The position numbers were made by a program, and so were the translations under genes. 64,000 bases of DNA. Source: Psychroserpens sp. SPM9 (GTDB lineage: Bacteria > Bacteroidota > Bacteroidia > Flavobacteriales > Flavobacteriaceae). Shown piece after piece: positions 56,646-64,000 of the stretch. The notes beneath the pieces were generated by a model that saw nothing but the letters and a program-made list of their open reading frames with translations, ran no database searches and was not told where the DNA came from. Each line of letters starts with the position of its first letter. Positions within the stretch are counted from its first letter, which is position 1. Where the stretch lies: the NCBI RefSeq assembly GCF_025153525.1, contig NZ_JANZNR010000004.1:1-64000 (forward strand), written 5' to 3'.

Positions 56646-58220
56646 ATGGGCAAAAAGCTATTCATTTTATTGGTGGTTTTAATGAGTTTATCACTCATTG
56701 GTATCATATTTGTTCAATCATTTTTCATCAATAATACCTATAGAAATGAGGAGAAGCAATTCACATCTGATGTTAAACGTTCTCTGTTTGCAGTTTCTAA
56801 GGCTATTGAAGACAAAGAACTTCTAAGTTATAATAGATTATACAAAGAAGCTATTGAAAATGGGAGAACACCAGATACTTCTGAAATTAAACAACTCTTG
56901 ATTTTTGAGTCTTTTAATGAAGAAACCAACCAATCGGTGCAATTTAGAAATGCAATTTCTGAAGAAAGTTTTAAAGTGCCATCATTGTTCATTGACATTG
57001 GTACAGACAGTATAAACATTAGCCGAATTAGTAATTTTAGTGAAACTAAAATTTTTGATCGAAATGCGATCGATGGTAAATTAAGTCTAGATCCTGTGCA
57101 AACATTCTCAGATTACAGTACGATGGATGATGTTGGTAGACGGATTTTTAAAGAAAATTATAAAAAAGTTTACAGCAATTACCCAGTTTACAAACGTATC
57201 ACGAATGAGGAGGTTTCAGAATTATTAGAATCTCAATTTTCTATAAGTGGTATACAAACTGAGTTTGAATACGCGATTTACGATAAAGATTTATCTACTA
57301 AAATTAGATCTGATAATTTTGAAAAAAATGTAAAAACAACGATTGGGATTCCGGTTTTTAAAGACAATCAAAATAAAAGTAAATATGCTTTATATGTTGA
57401 TTTTCCTGAACGTAGAGAGTATTTGTTATCTACTATTTTAGGAATGATTGTTTTATCGATTGTGTTTACATCTATTATCATTTTAGCCTATTCTAGTGCG
57501 ATTTATCAATTAATTAAACAGCGTCAAATTTCGCAAATCAAAACCGATTTTATCAATAATATGACGCATGAGTTTAAAACGCCTATTGCGACTATTAACC
57601 TGGCCTTAGATTCTATCAAGAATCCAAAAATTATTGGTGATCAAGAGAAGGTAATGCGTTACTTACGAATGATAAAAGATGAAAATAAACGAATGCATGC
57701 TCAGGTTGAAAATGTACTGCGAATTTCAAAATTAGAGAAAAACGAACTCAATATAAGTAAGGAACGGGTGAGGTTACACGACTTAGTAGAAGATGCTGTG
57801 ACTCACGTCGAGTTAATTGTTGAAGATCGAAAAGGCTATGTGAAAACGCATTTAGATGCCGATAAATCTTCGGTGTTAGCTAATGAAACGCATTTCACTA
57901 ATGTGATTGTCAATATTTTAGACAATGCCATTAAGTATAGTGATGATGCGCCCAAAATTGATGTTTATACCGAAAATGTAGGAACCAATGTATTGCTTAA
58001 AATTTCAGATCAAGGAAATGGAATGTCAAAACAGGTTCAAAAAAGAGTGTTCGAAAAATTTTATAGAGAACACACAGGAAATGTACACAATGTAAAAGGA
58101 CACGGTTTAGGCTTGGCTTATGTTAAGCGAATCGTAGAAGACCATCAAGGTCATATATCAGTAGAAAGTGAAAAAGGAAAAGGTAGCACGTTTATAATAA
58201 AACTACCATTAATATCATAA
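56646..58220 (+). CDS. Sensor histidine kinase, RprX-like
   Basis: A 524-residue membrane kinase: transmembrane helices about 5-28 and 259-282, a ~230-residue periplasmic sensing domain with no match I can name, then a HisKA domain with phospho-accepting His308 in NNMTHEFKTPIA and an ATPase domain with N box NILDNAIKYSD, ISDQGNGMS and GHGLGLAYV. Layout and the adjacent regulator recall the Bacteroidota RprX/RprY pair. The signal is unknown. Its own -7 box almost touches the start codon; the regulator gene follows after 3 bases. Confidence 0.9.
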   Translation: MGKKLFILLVVLMSLSLIGIIFVQSFFINNTYRNEEKQFTSDVKRSLFAVSKAIEDKELLSYNRLYKEAIENGRTPDTSEIKQLLIFESFNEETNQSVQFRNAISEESFKVPSLFIDIGTDSINISRISNFSETKIFDRNAIDGKLSLDPVQTFSDYSTMDDVGRRIFKENYKKVYSNYPVYKRITNEEVSELLESQFSISGIQTEFEYAIYDKDLSTKIRSDNFEKNVKTTIGIPVFKDNQNKSKYALYVDFPERREYLLSTILGMIVLSIVFTSIIILAYSSAIYQLIKQRQISQIKTDFINNMTHEFKTPIATINLALDSIKNPKIIGDQEKVMRYLRMIKDENKRMHAQVENVLRISKLEKNELNISKERVRLHDLVEDAVTHVELIVEDRKGYVKTHLDADKSSVLANETHFTNVIVNILDNAIKYSDDAPKIDVYTENVGTNVLLKISDQGNGMSKQVQKRVFEKFYREHTGNVHNVKGHGLGLAYVKRIVEDHQGHISVESEKGKGSTFIIKLPLIS

Positions 58221-58223
58221 ATT

Positions 58224-58934
58224 ATGGAAGAGCAAAATAAAAAAATTCTTTTAGTTGAAGACGATCCAAACTTCGGAACCGTTTTAAAGGACTACTTAAA
58301 CATGAACGATTATGATGTGGTTCATGCTAAAAACGGAATGGAAGGTTTCGAAAAGTTTAAAAAAGACGATTACGATCTGTGTATTTTGGACGTTATGATG
58401 CCTTATAAAGATGGCTTTACTTTAGCTAAAGAAATTAGAGAAAAAAATACAGATGTACCTATTATTTTCTTAACCGCTAAAGCGATGAAAGAAGATGTGC
58501 TTAAAGGTTATAAAGTAGGGGCAGATGATTATCTAAACAAACCTTTTGACAGCGAAGTGCTATTAATGAAAATTAAAGCTATCATGCAGCGTAAAGCAAC
58601 AGATACTATTGCTGACAGCAAACAATTTGAATTTAAAATTGGAAGGTTTGATTTAAACTCTAAATTACGCTTTTTAAAGTTTGATGGTAAAGATCCTATT
58701 AAATTATCACCAAAAGAAAACGAATTGTTACGTATGCTGGCGCTTCATGAAAATGATTTAATGCCTAGAGAATTGGCGTTGACTAAAATATGGAGAGATG
58801 ATAACTATTTTACATCCAGAAGTATGGATGTATATATTGCCAAGCTTCGTAAGTATTTAAAATTAGACCCTAATGTTGAAATTTTAAATATTCATGGTGA
58901 AGGATTCAGATTAGTTGTCAATCAAGAAGCCTAA
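58224..58934 (+). CDS. DNA-binding response regulator, OmpR family (RprY-like)
   Basis: A 236-residue response regulator: receiver domain (about 5-120) with acidic pocket EDD (12-14), phospho-acceptor Asp56 in CILDVMMP, and Lys near 108 (DYLNKPF), then an OmpR/PhoB winged-helix domain (about 135-233; LSPKENELLRMLALHEND, SRSMDVYIAKLRKYL). Phosphorylation by the kinase upstream (3-base gap) would control DNA binding. The pair resembles RprX/RprY. Targets cannot be read from this window. A terminator follows. Confidence 0.94.
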   Translation: MEEQNKKILLVEDDPNFGTVLKDYLNMNDYDVVHAKNGMEGFEKFKKDDYDLCILDVMMPYKDGFTLAKEIREKNTDVPIIFLTAKAMKEDVLKGYKVGADDYLNKPFDSEVLLMKIKAIMQRKATDTIADSKQFEFKIGRFDLNSKLRFLKFDGKDPIKLSPKENELLRMLALHENDLMPRELALTKIWRDDNYFTSRSMDVYIAKLRKYLKLDPNVEILNIHGEGFRLVVNQEA

Positions 58935-58952
58935 ATAGTAAATCCAGATATA

Positions 58953-58984
58953 AAAAAAGCCAATCAATTATGATTGGCTTTTTT
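58953..58984. terminator. Bidirectional terminator between the response regulator and csp
   Basis: A perfect 14-bp stem (58953-58966 with 58971-58984), A-rich left arm and T-rich right arm, between convergent genes. Confidence 0.9.
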
Positions 58985-59007
58985 GGTTTTTAAAAAATAT
59001 CGAAATA

Positions 59008-59199
59008 TTAGACAACTTTTACGTTTACTGCGTTCAATCCTTTTTTTCCTTCTGTTAAATCGAATTCTACTTCATCTCCTTCTCTAATTTCATCGATTAA
59101 ACCTGAAATGTGTACAAAGTGTTCTTTGTCATTTCCTTCTTCAGTGATAAATCCAAATCCTTTTGAATCGTTGAAGAATTTTACGGTACCTTTACTCAT
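59008..59199 (-). CDS. Cold-shock domain protein
   Basis: A 63-residue single cold-shock domain with both RNA-binding motifs: RNP1 SKGFGFITEE (residues ~13-22) and RNP2 HFVHISG (near 28). Such proteins bind single-stranded RNA or DNA and melt secondary structure. The sequence MSKGTVKFFNDSKGFGF is typical. It is convergent with the response regulator and shares its terminator. A TACCTTCG box (one mismatch to TAnnTTTG) lies about 25 bases upstream on the minus strand. Confidence 0.95.
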   Translation of the reverse strand: MSKGTVKFFNDSKGFGFITEEGNDKEHFVHISGLIDEIREGDEVEFDLTEGKKGLNAVNVKVV

Positions 59200-59292
59200 A
59201 ATGTATATTAAATTATATTAAGCCACGAAGGTAGTGTTAATTAATTGAAAATAAGGGTTTTTGATTTTTATTTCTAAAGAAAGTCTTTAAGT

Positions 59293-60207
59293 TTAACTTA
59301 GTTGTCTAGTTATGACAGCAATAATGTCTGTAATGTCGGTTTCATAATCAAACCAAATGGTGTCCTCACTCTTTTTAAACCAAGTGAGTTGGCGTTTGGC
59401 AAAGCGTCTTGTATTCTTTTTAATTTCTGAAATGGCAAACTCTAAGGTCCATTCACCATCCAAATACTTAAATAACTCTTTGTATCCAACCGTATTTAAG
59501 GCATTCAAGTGACGTTTCTGCTGAAGTGATTTCACTTCGTCCAGCAAACCTTCAGCTATCATTAGATCTACACGTTTATTGATACGTTCATAGATGACTT
59601 CTCGTGGTGCTGTTAAACCAATCGTAATCGTTTTAAAATCACGTGCTTTCGTTGTTGCTTTTAAAAATGAAGAATAGGGCTTTCCGCTAGTGATACAAAC
59701 TTCTAGAGCTCTAATGACACGCTGCGGATTATCAATAGCGATGGTGTTAAATGCTTTTGGATCCAATGCTTTCAGTTCCAGTTGTAAAGCTTCGAGTCCA
59801 TTAGCTAAAAGTCTCGAATTTAATGTGTCTCTAACCGCAGGATCTAGTTTAGGTAATTTGTCAAGTCCTTTGGTAACGGCATTGACATACAATCCTGAGC
59901 CGCCAACCATGATCACAACACGATGATTAGCATGTAACGTTTTTAATAGAGCGATAGCATCTTTTTCAAACGTACCCACACTGTAATAGGTGTCTACAGG
60001 AATATGCTTGATAAAATGATGTTTAGCTGCAGCAAGTTCTTCAGGTGTAGGCGCTGCTGTTCCAATTTGCATGTCACTATAAAATTGCCTTGAATCTGCT
60101 GAAATAATTTCAGTATTAAAATGCTTGGCTAGTTTTATACTTAAAGCCGTTTTGCCTATGGCTGTTGGGCCAACAATTGAAATTAATATTGGAGGGTTTG
60201 ATACGAT
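59293..60207 (-). CDS. miaA: tRNA dimethylallyltransferase, start codon unusual
   Basis: MiaA adds the dimethylallyl group to A37 of tRNAs that read UNN codons. The reading frame is complete only if extended above the first ATG (60072). The upstream part encodes ILISIVGPTAIGKTALSIKL, the Walker A P-loop, and EIISADSRQFY, a family motif. From 60207 (ATC) the protein is about 305 residues, the usual size; from 60072 it would be 259 residues and lack the P-loop. No in-frame ATG, GTG or TTG exists between the end of the upstream channel gene and the P-loop. The start is therefore ATC, ATA or ATT, or a base is wrong. The rest (NPQRVIRALEV, TVGYKELFKYLDGEW) is normal. Confidence 0.85.
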   Translation of the reverse strand: MVSNPPILISIVGPTAIGKTALSIKLAKHFNTEIISADSRQFYSDMQIGTAAPTPEELAAAKHHFIKHIPVDTYYSVGTFEKDAIALLKTLHANHRVVIMVGGSGLYVNAVTKGLDKLPKLDPAVRDTLNSRLLANGLEALQLELKALDPKAFNTIAIDNPQRVIRALEVCITSGKPYSSFLKATTKARDFKTITIGLTAPREVIYERINKRVDLMIAEGLLDEVKSLQQKRHLNALNTVGYKELFKYLDGEWTLEFAISEIKKNTRRFAKRQLTWFKKSEDTIWFDYETDITDIIAVITRQLS

Positions 60208-60231
60208 GGTTTTGAGGTTTTAAATCGTAAT

Positions 60232-61098
60232 TTAGGTGTGTAAGTTATAACCACATTTATGACAAAAATTAGAATTGTCTTTATGGTTTCCGCTATTACA
60301 ATTGCTACATACCTGAGAATTTAAATGCAGTTGTTCTGTCGTTTTTCCTTCAGCGAGTTCCTTATCTTTTTTATTGCTACTTCTCACATATTCAGCAGAA
60401 ACAATTCCGGTAGGAACAGCAATAATACCATATCCTAAAATCATAATAATAGAAGTAATAAATTGTCCTAAAGGTGTTTGCGGAGCAATATCACCAAAAC
60501 CAACAGTAGTAAGGGTTACTATACACCAGTAGACGCTTTTAGGGATATTAGTAAATCCATTTTCTTCGCCTTCTACCAAATACATAATTGTACCAAAAAT
60601 GACAGAAGTAACGAGAACAGCAAATAAAAACACTGCAATTTTAACACGACTGGCAATTATTGAATCTTTAAGCTGATTAGAAGCACCTAAATAACGTGCT
60701 AACTTTAAAATCCGGAACACACGTAATAGTCGTAATGCTCTTAGTGTTACAAGGGCGTGAGATCCGGCAAAGATAAACGATAAGTACATAGGAATGGTCG
60801 ATAGAAAATCAACAATTCCATAAAAGCTAAAAATGTATTTCCAAGGTTTTCTAACGGTTATAACTCTTGCGATATATTCAATCGAAAACAAAATGGTTAC
60901 AAGCCATTCACCATAGTAGAGAATCTTGTGGTACTTTCTGTCAATGTGCTCAACACTCTCTAACATTACCAATGCAATACTGGCAAGAATGAATATGAGG
61001 AGCACTATGTCAAATAATTTTCCAGCAGGTGTGTCGGCTTCATAAATAATTTCATGAAGTTTATCTTTCCAATTTCGCTGTGTCGTATTTGAACTCAT
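60232..61098 (-). CDS. Voltage-gated potassium-channel-like ion transporter with C-terminal zinc ribbon
   Basis: A 288-residue six-helix channel: S1-S6 over about residues 25-235, an arginine-rich S4 (LRALRLLRVFRILKLARYLG, near 120) and the selectivity filter TLTTVGFGD (near 195) of a potassium channel. Gating by voltage is inferred from S4. The C-terminus is unusual: QVCSNCNSGNHKDNSNFCHKCGYNLHT, two CxxC pairs that fit a zinc ribbon on the cytoplasmic side. The miaA frame follows directly after its stop. Permeability and gating are untested. Confidence 0.9.
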   Translation of the reverse strand: MSSNTTQRNWKDKLHEIIYEADTPAGKLFDIVLLIFILASIALVMLESVEHIDRKYHKILYYGEWLVTILFSIEYIARVITVRKPWKYIFSFYGIVDFLSTIPMYLSFIFAGSHALVTLRALRLLRVFRILKLARYLGASNQLKDSIIASRVKIAVFLFAVLVTSVIFGTIMYLVEGEENGFTNIPKSVYWCIVTLTTVGFGDIAPQTPLGQFITSIIMILGYGIIAVPTGIVSAEYVRSSNKKDKELAEGKTTEQLHLNSQVCSNCNSGNHKDNSNFCHKCGYNLHT

Positions 61099-61120
61099 TA
61101 AATCAAATGTACTAAAAAGA

Positions 61121-63079
61121 TTATTCTTTTTTCTCTAAGACGATAAGAGAGTTGTTTTGTATGTCGACTACTTTTGACATAATTGTTTTTAAGCCATCGT
61201 AAAATACCGGTTCATAGAGCGGTTCATTAAAGGATAATTTAAAAAACAACATGATTGTGTTTTCATTTTGCTGGGCCGAAAATAATAAAGCACCTTTGTT
61301 TTCGGGTAATTTTAAGTTTGCTGCTTTGGGTAATTCGGTAATCTTATAAGTTGGGTCTACATTTATTTTTATGCTATGTATATAAACATCTTTGTAACCA
61401 AAATCTATGGGATAACTACGTTCTTGAAGTTTGAAAGGGTTTTCAGAGAAAAATTTGATTAAAAACGGATTGATATATAGGGTGTTTCCAACCCTATCTG
61501 GTGTTGTCTCCATATTAAAATCAGCAGTAAAATCAGCTTCTGATTTAACAATATCACCAATCTCTAATTCAGAAATATTTAAAGTGCTGTATTGGTTTTC
61601 AAAGCGTTCGGTGTAGGCCGTAGGATTGCTTAAATAAGCTTCTTTTGAATACAGGGCATGATATCCCGTTGTTTTATAAGCTGTATGCCCATTTAAAACC
61701 CCATTTTCATTTAAATCAAATTCATAATTATAGGCTTTGAGGCTTGGCGTTTTTACTTCAAAATCATACCAAGAACTTCCGTTTTCAAAATCTAATATGC
61801 GGCCATATTGATTCAAACATCTAAACGGTAATTGCCCAAAGGCTAGATAGTCATTTGTACCATCAAGAAGATAGGTTTCACCATTAATAGTTGCTTTTGC
61901 AATCAGATAGTTAAAATCAGATAGTACAGGATATAATTGTGTTGCTAAACCATTGTTTCTTGTTGAAAGAATCATAGGTTTGACATCGATATTATGTTCT
62001 TTGAGTAATAAGTATAAAAGGATGTTGATATCACCAGCCGAACCTGTTTTGTCCTTTAGTAACTCTTTAATTGAAACATTACGAAATAAGTTAAATTCTT
62101 CATTCCAATTGTAATTATCTTGAACAAACCTTAAAATAGATTTAGCTTTTTCAAGAGGGTTGTCCAGTTGAGATATGGCATCAGGAAGCAGGTTTCTTAC
62201 TTTATTTTGCTGGTTGAGTTCTTTGCCTAAATCTGTTTCCTTTCTAATTTCATCATCAGTACTTTTCCAGTTTTTTGTAATGTTGTTGACACTTCCGTTA
62301 AAGCCTCTAAAAGTTTTTAATTCATATTCAATACGTGCCAAATAATTTTTTTTGGTGGTCATGTAGTCTTCCTCAATAAAGGCAGGAACATCCAGCATGA
62401 TATAGTTGCTTACACTACAATTGGCGCTAGCATTTCCAGCAGTGAGACATCTTTTTTCTACCCTCATGGTGTTGGTGCTTAGTTTTTTACCACCAACCAA
62501 TTTGACATTATACTCCCAGTTTCCAGGAATACTAGCAATGTATTCACTATGTAATGTTGGAATCACAGTTTGAAAATCCCAGCCTTTAAACTTGTACATA
62601 AAGGGCGATTCAATCACATAGCTGTAGTTTACAACAGAACCTTCTTTAATACTCGGGAAAGCGAACTTTACCAGTGTGTAATTGTCATTGTATTTCTCTT
62701 CGAAAATGTTTGTTTTTTTGAGTGTGGTTTTAACTACTTTACCATTTTCTATATTATAAACAGTGGCATTAATAGCTTTTATTCTTTCTCTTTGCCCTTT
62801 TCCGTCATCGTATAAAGGAATCGTTACTTCTGCGTGATTAAACCCTTTTCGATTCAGTATTTTTAATTTACATTTAATTGTTGTGTTTAAATCGAATGAG
62901 TTTTTATCAACAAAACTATGTCCTTTTTTATAAATTATTAAGGCGTTGGCTGTTGAGTCTTTTGCATAATGATTGCGCTCAATATCTGGTCTTGTAACTT
63001 CATAACTAAGGGCATATTGATCGTTTTGAGCACTAAGATGTATGCCTGCTAATAAAAAAAGCAAGGTAATTTTGTTCAT
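61121..63079 (-). CDS. DUF3857 / transglutaminase-like exported protein, catalytic Cys absent
   Basis: A 652-residue exported protein: signal peptide (1-16, ending HLSAQ), a DUF3857 domain (about 40-220) and a transglutaminase-like core (about 290-410). At the place of the catalytic Cys the sequence is DKTGSAGDINILLYLLLKE where active members have a Cys after the Gly-Ser/Asp (for example GDCKD). The following PMILSTRNNG and DGTNDYLAFG keep the fold. As I recall, this Cys-less form is common in Bacteroidota, so it is probably a structural or binding domain. A C-terminal beta domain follows. Role unknown; it is 4 bases from the exonuclease gene's end. Confidence 0.85.
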   Translation of the reverse strand: MNKITLLFLLAGIHLSAQNDQYALSYEVTRPDIERNHYAKDSTANALIIYKKGHSFVDKNSFDLNTTIKCKLKILNRKGFNHAEVTIPLYDDGKGQRERIKAINATVYNIENGKVVKTTLKKTNIFEEKYNDNYTLVKFAFPSIKEGSVVNYSYVIESPFMYKFKGWDFQTVIPTLHSEYIASIPGNWEYNVKLVGGKKLSTNTMRVEKRCLTAGNASANCSVSNYIMLDVPAFIEEDYMTTKKNYLARIEYELKTFRGFNGSVNNITKNWKSTDDEIRKETDLGKELNQQNKVRNLLPDAISQLDNPLEKAKSILRFVQDNYNWNEEFNLFRNVSIKELLKDKTGSAGDINILLYLLLKEHNIDVKPMILSTRNNGLATQLYPVLSDFNYLIAKATINGETYLLDGTNDYLAFGQLPFRCLNQYGRILDFENGSSWYDFEVKTPSLKAYNYEFDLNENGVLNGHTAYKTTGYHALYSKEAYLSNPTAYTERFENQYSTLNISELEIGDIVKSEADFTADFNMETTPDRVGNTLYINPFLIKFFSENPFKLQERSYPIDFGYKDVYIHSIKINVDPTYKITELPKAANLKLPENKGALLFSAQQNENTIMLFFKLSFNEPLYEPVFYDGLKTIMSKVVDIQNNSLIVLEKKE

Positions 63080-63083
63080 AGTG

Positions 63084-64000
63084 TTAAAAAGAGATTGTTT
63101 TTAAACGCTTATTTCGTCTCAAATAACTTTGAATAATGTGCTGTGTATCTCTATTGTTTTCCATTGGTGTGATGATAGATTCTAAAACGTCTATATTATT
63201 AATTTGATGGTTGAGGTCGTAAAAGCCTAAACCTTTAAAAACACCATTCTCTATATAGATGACACTTTTTTCATCAATATCTCGACCTTGGTCTATAATC
63301 ACCATGTTTTTATTGTCATAGCTGTTTTTTGCGATAAGTTCTTTAACACGTTTGTTGTAGCTTTCAGGAGGTTCTTCATTAATACATGCTCCATGACAAC
63401 TTTTGATCGTGTAATTAAAACAATTGGATTTAGTGGGATAGAGACCGGTTAATTTTTGACAAAGTGCGTATTGTTCGACCACTCTAAACATAAAACTTTT
63501 AGCACTTTGCATATTACTAAAGCTCGTGATGTGTTTTTTGTCCATTGAAGTTTTATCAATTTTTAAGTTGATATAGCCATTGTCGTCGATAAAACTGTAG
63601 AGCGCATGTGTAAATATAGTTCGTCTTAAAGCTCTATTATAAATAGGTTTATTGCGTTTAATTTCTTCACTTTCTTTAAGTAAAGCAACCAATTCACTTC
63701 CTGTAGCTTCATAGGTTACCGATTTAACGAGTAACTGTAATTTTTTAGATTTTGTACTGGTATTGGTTAAGTGCTGATTAATGCGATGTTTGATGTTTTT
63801 ACTTTTTCCTATGTAGATGATATCTCCATTTTCATCATGGATATAGTAAACACCAGTAACAGCAGGTAATTTGTCTATAATTGTTCTATGAGTATCGTTA
63901 AGGCGTTTGACGATTTCTGTTTTAACATGGTCTTTAATAATGTGTTTTTCCAAATCTTTGGAGAGTAACATTTTAAAGAGTTTGACTGTTGCCATAGCAT
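63084..64000 (-). CDS. Exonuclease/GIY-YIG nuclease-type protein, 5' part cut by window end
   Basis: Only the C-terminal ~305 residues are in the window, and the frame is open to the last base. It begins (reading from the edge) D/N-AMATVKLFKMLL, which fits the last motif of a DnaQ-like 3'-5' exonuclease domain, so the ATG at 63995 is probably not the start. Next comes a GIY-YIG domain (about residues 45-115: GVYYIHDENGDIIYIGKSKNIKHRINQHL), then a UvrC/Cho-like region with CxxxxxCxxxC-type cysteines (SNCFNYTIKSCHGAC). Fusions like this occur in Flavobacteriia and probably act in DNA repair. Confidence 0.8.
   Translation of the reverse strand, partial: AMATVKLFKMLLSKDLEKHIIKDHVKTEIVKRLNDTHRTIIDKLPAVTGVYYIHDENGDIIYIGKSKNIKHRINQHLTNTSTKSKKLQLLVKSVTYEATGSELVALLKESEEIKRNKPIYNRALRRTIFTHALYSFIDDNGYINLKIDKTSMDKKHITSFSNMQSAKSFMFRVVEQYALCQKLTGLYPTKSNCFNYTIKSCHGACINEEPPESYNKRVKELIAKNSYDNKNMVIIDQGRDIDEKSVIYIENGVFKGLGFYDLNHQINNIDVLESIITPMENNRDTQHIIQSYLRRNKRLKTISF

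Overview
The window is about 64 kb of low-GC (roughly one third G+C by eye) chromosomal DNA from a member of the Bacteroidota, almost certainly a marine-type Flavobacteriaceae; the genus cannot be fixed from sequence alone. Evidence: Bacteroidota-type promoters (a TAnnTTTG -7 box, sometimes with an upstream TTTG/TTG), type IX secretion (T9SS) C-terminal sorting domains on five proteins, the flavobacterial bamD - omega-like rpoZ - coaBC - DUF4835 - recN block, a monomeric NADP isocitrate dehydrogenase, a long-form GAPDH, and an RprX/RprY-like two-component pair. Nearly everything is intact. There is no prophage, CRISPR array, intact insertion sequence or tRNA.

Layout. 1-76: 3' end of a 5S rRNA closing an rRNA operon. 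0.2-9.7 kb, all minus strand: a DUF6095 protein and murQ, a PLP dehydratase, icd, a 947-bp gene-free stretch (4603-5549), rplS, trmD, a GNAT, an anchored coiled-coil protein and a long GAPDH. 9.8-15.4 kb: degQ/htrA diverges from a plus-strand cell-wall block (dapF, GNAT, mltG, DUF2279, a lysozyme-fold protein). 15.5-19.6 kb, minus: RsmI-like methyltransferase, a T9SS-sorted sugar dehydrogenase-like protein, low-molecular-weight phosphatase, dnaA. 19.8-25.2 kb: a thioesterase, then an overlapping minus operon (lipoprotein, ribD, HAD, EamA, YigZ) divergent from GNAT-prmC. 25.2-30.7 kb, minus: a glycosidase operon (GH20, cutC, GH2). 30.7-37.98 kb: ligA, two related polytopic membrane proteins around a DoxX protein, a two-gene 5'-nucleotidase, DUF6913 and dapA. 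38.1-44.0 kb: bamD to fabI. 44.2-53.9 kb: four consecutive large secreted T9SS proteins. 54.0-58.9 kb: glycosyltransferase, YbbR-like protein, coaE, histidine kinase and response regulator. 59.0-64.0 kb, minus: cold-shock protein, miaA, a potassium-channel-like protein, a DUF3857/transglutaminase-like protein and a truncated exonuclease/GIY-YIG protein.

Functional themes. Envelope and peptidoglycan work recurs (murQ, dapF, dapA, mltG, lysozyme-fold protein, bamD, degQ). The GH20-cutC-GH2 operon fits cleavage of beta-linked GlcNAc and beta-mannose, for example an N-glycan core. The four T9SS genes look like an adhesin/surface-protein island with internal duplications and shared sorting-domain DNA.

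I did not find a clear new defence or mobile system. The best leads are: a palindromic repeat inserted in frame into prmC, with a second copy just after the gene; an unexplained gene-free region ending in a terminator-like hairpin (4603-5549); a flavobacterial-type interspersed element (1254-1349); miaA with no ordinary start codon ahead of its P-loop; candidate leaders of rplS and dnaA; and several apparently leaderless transcripts.
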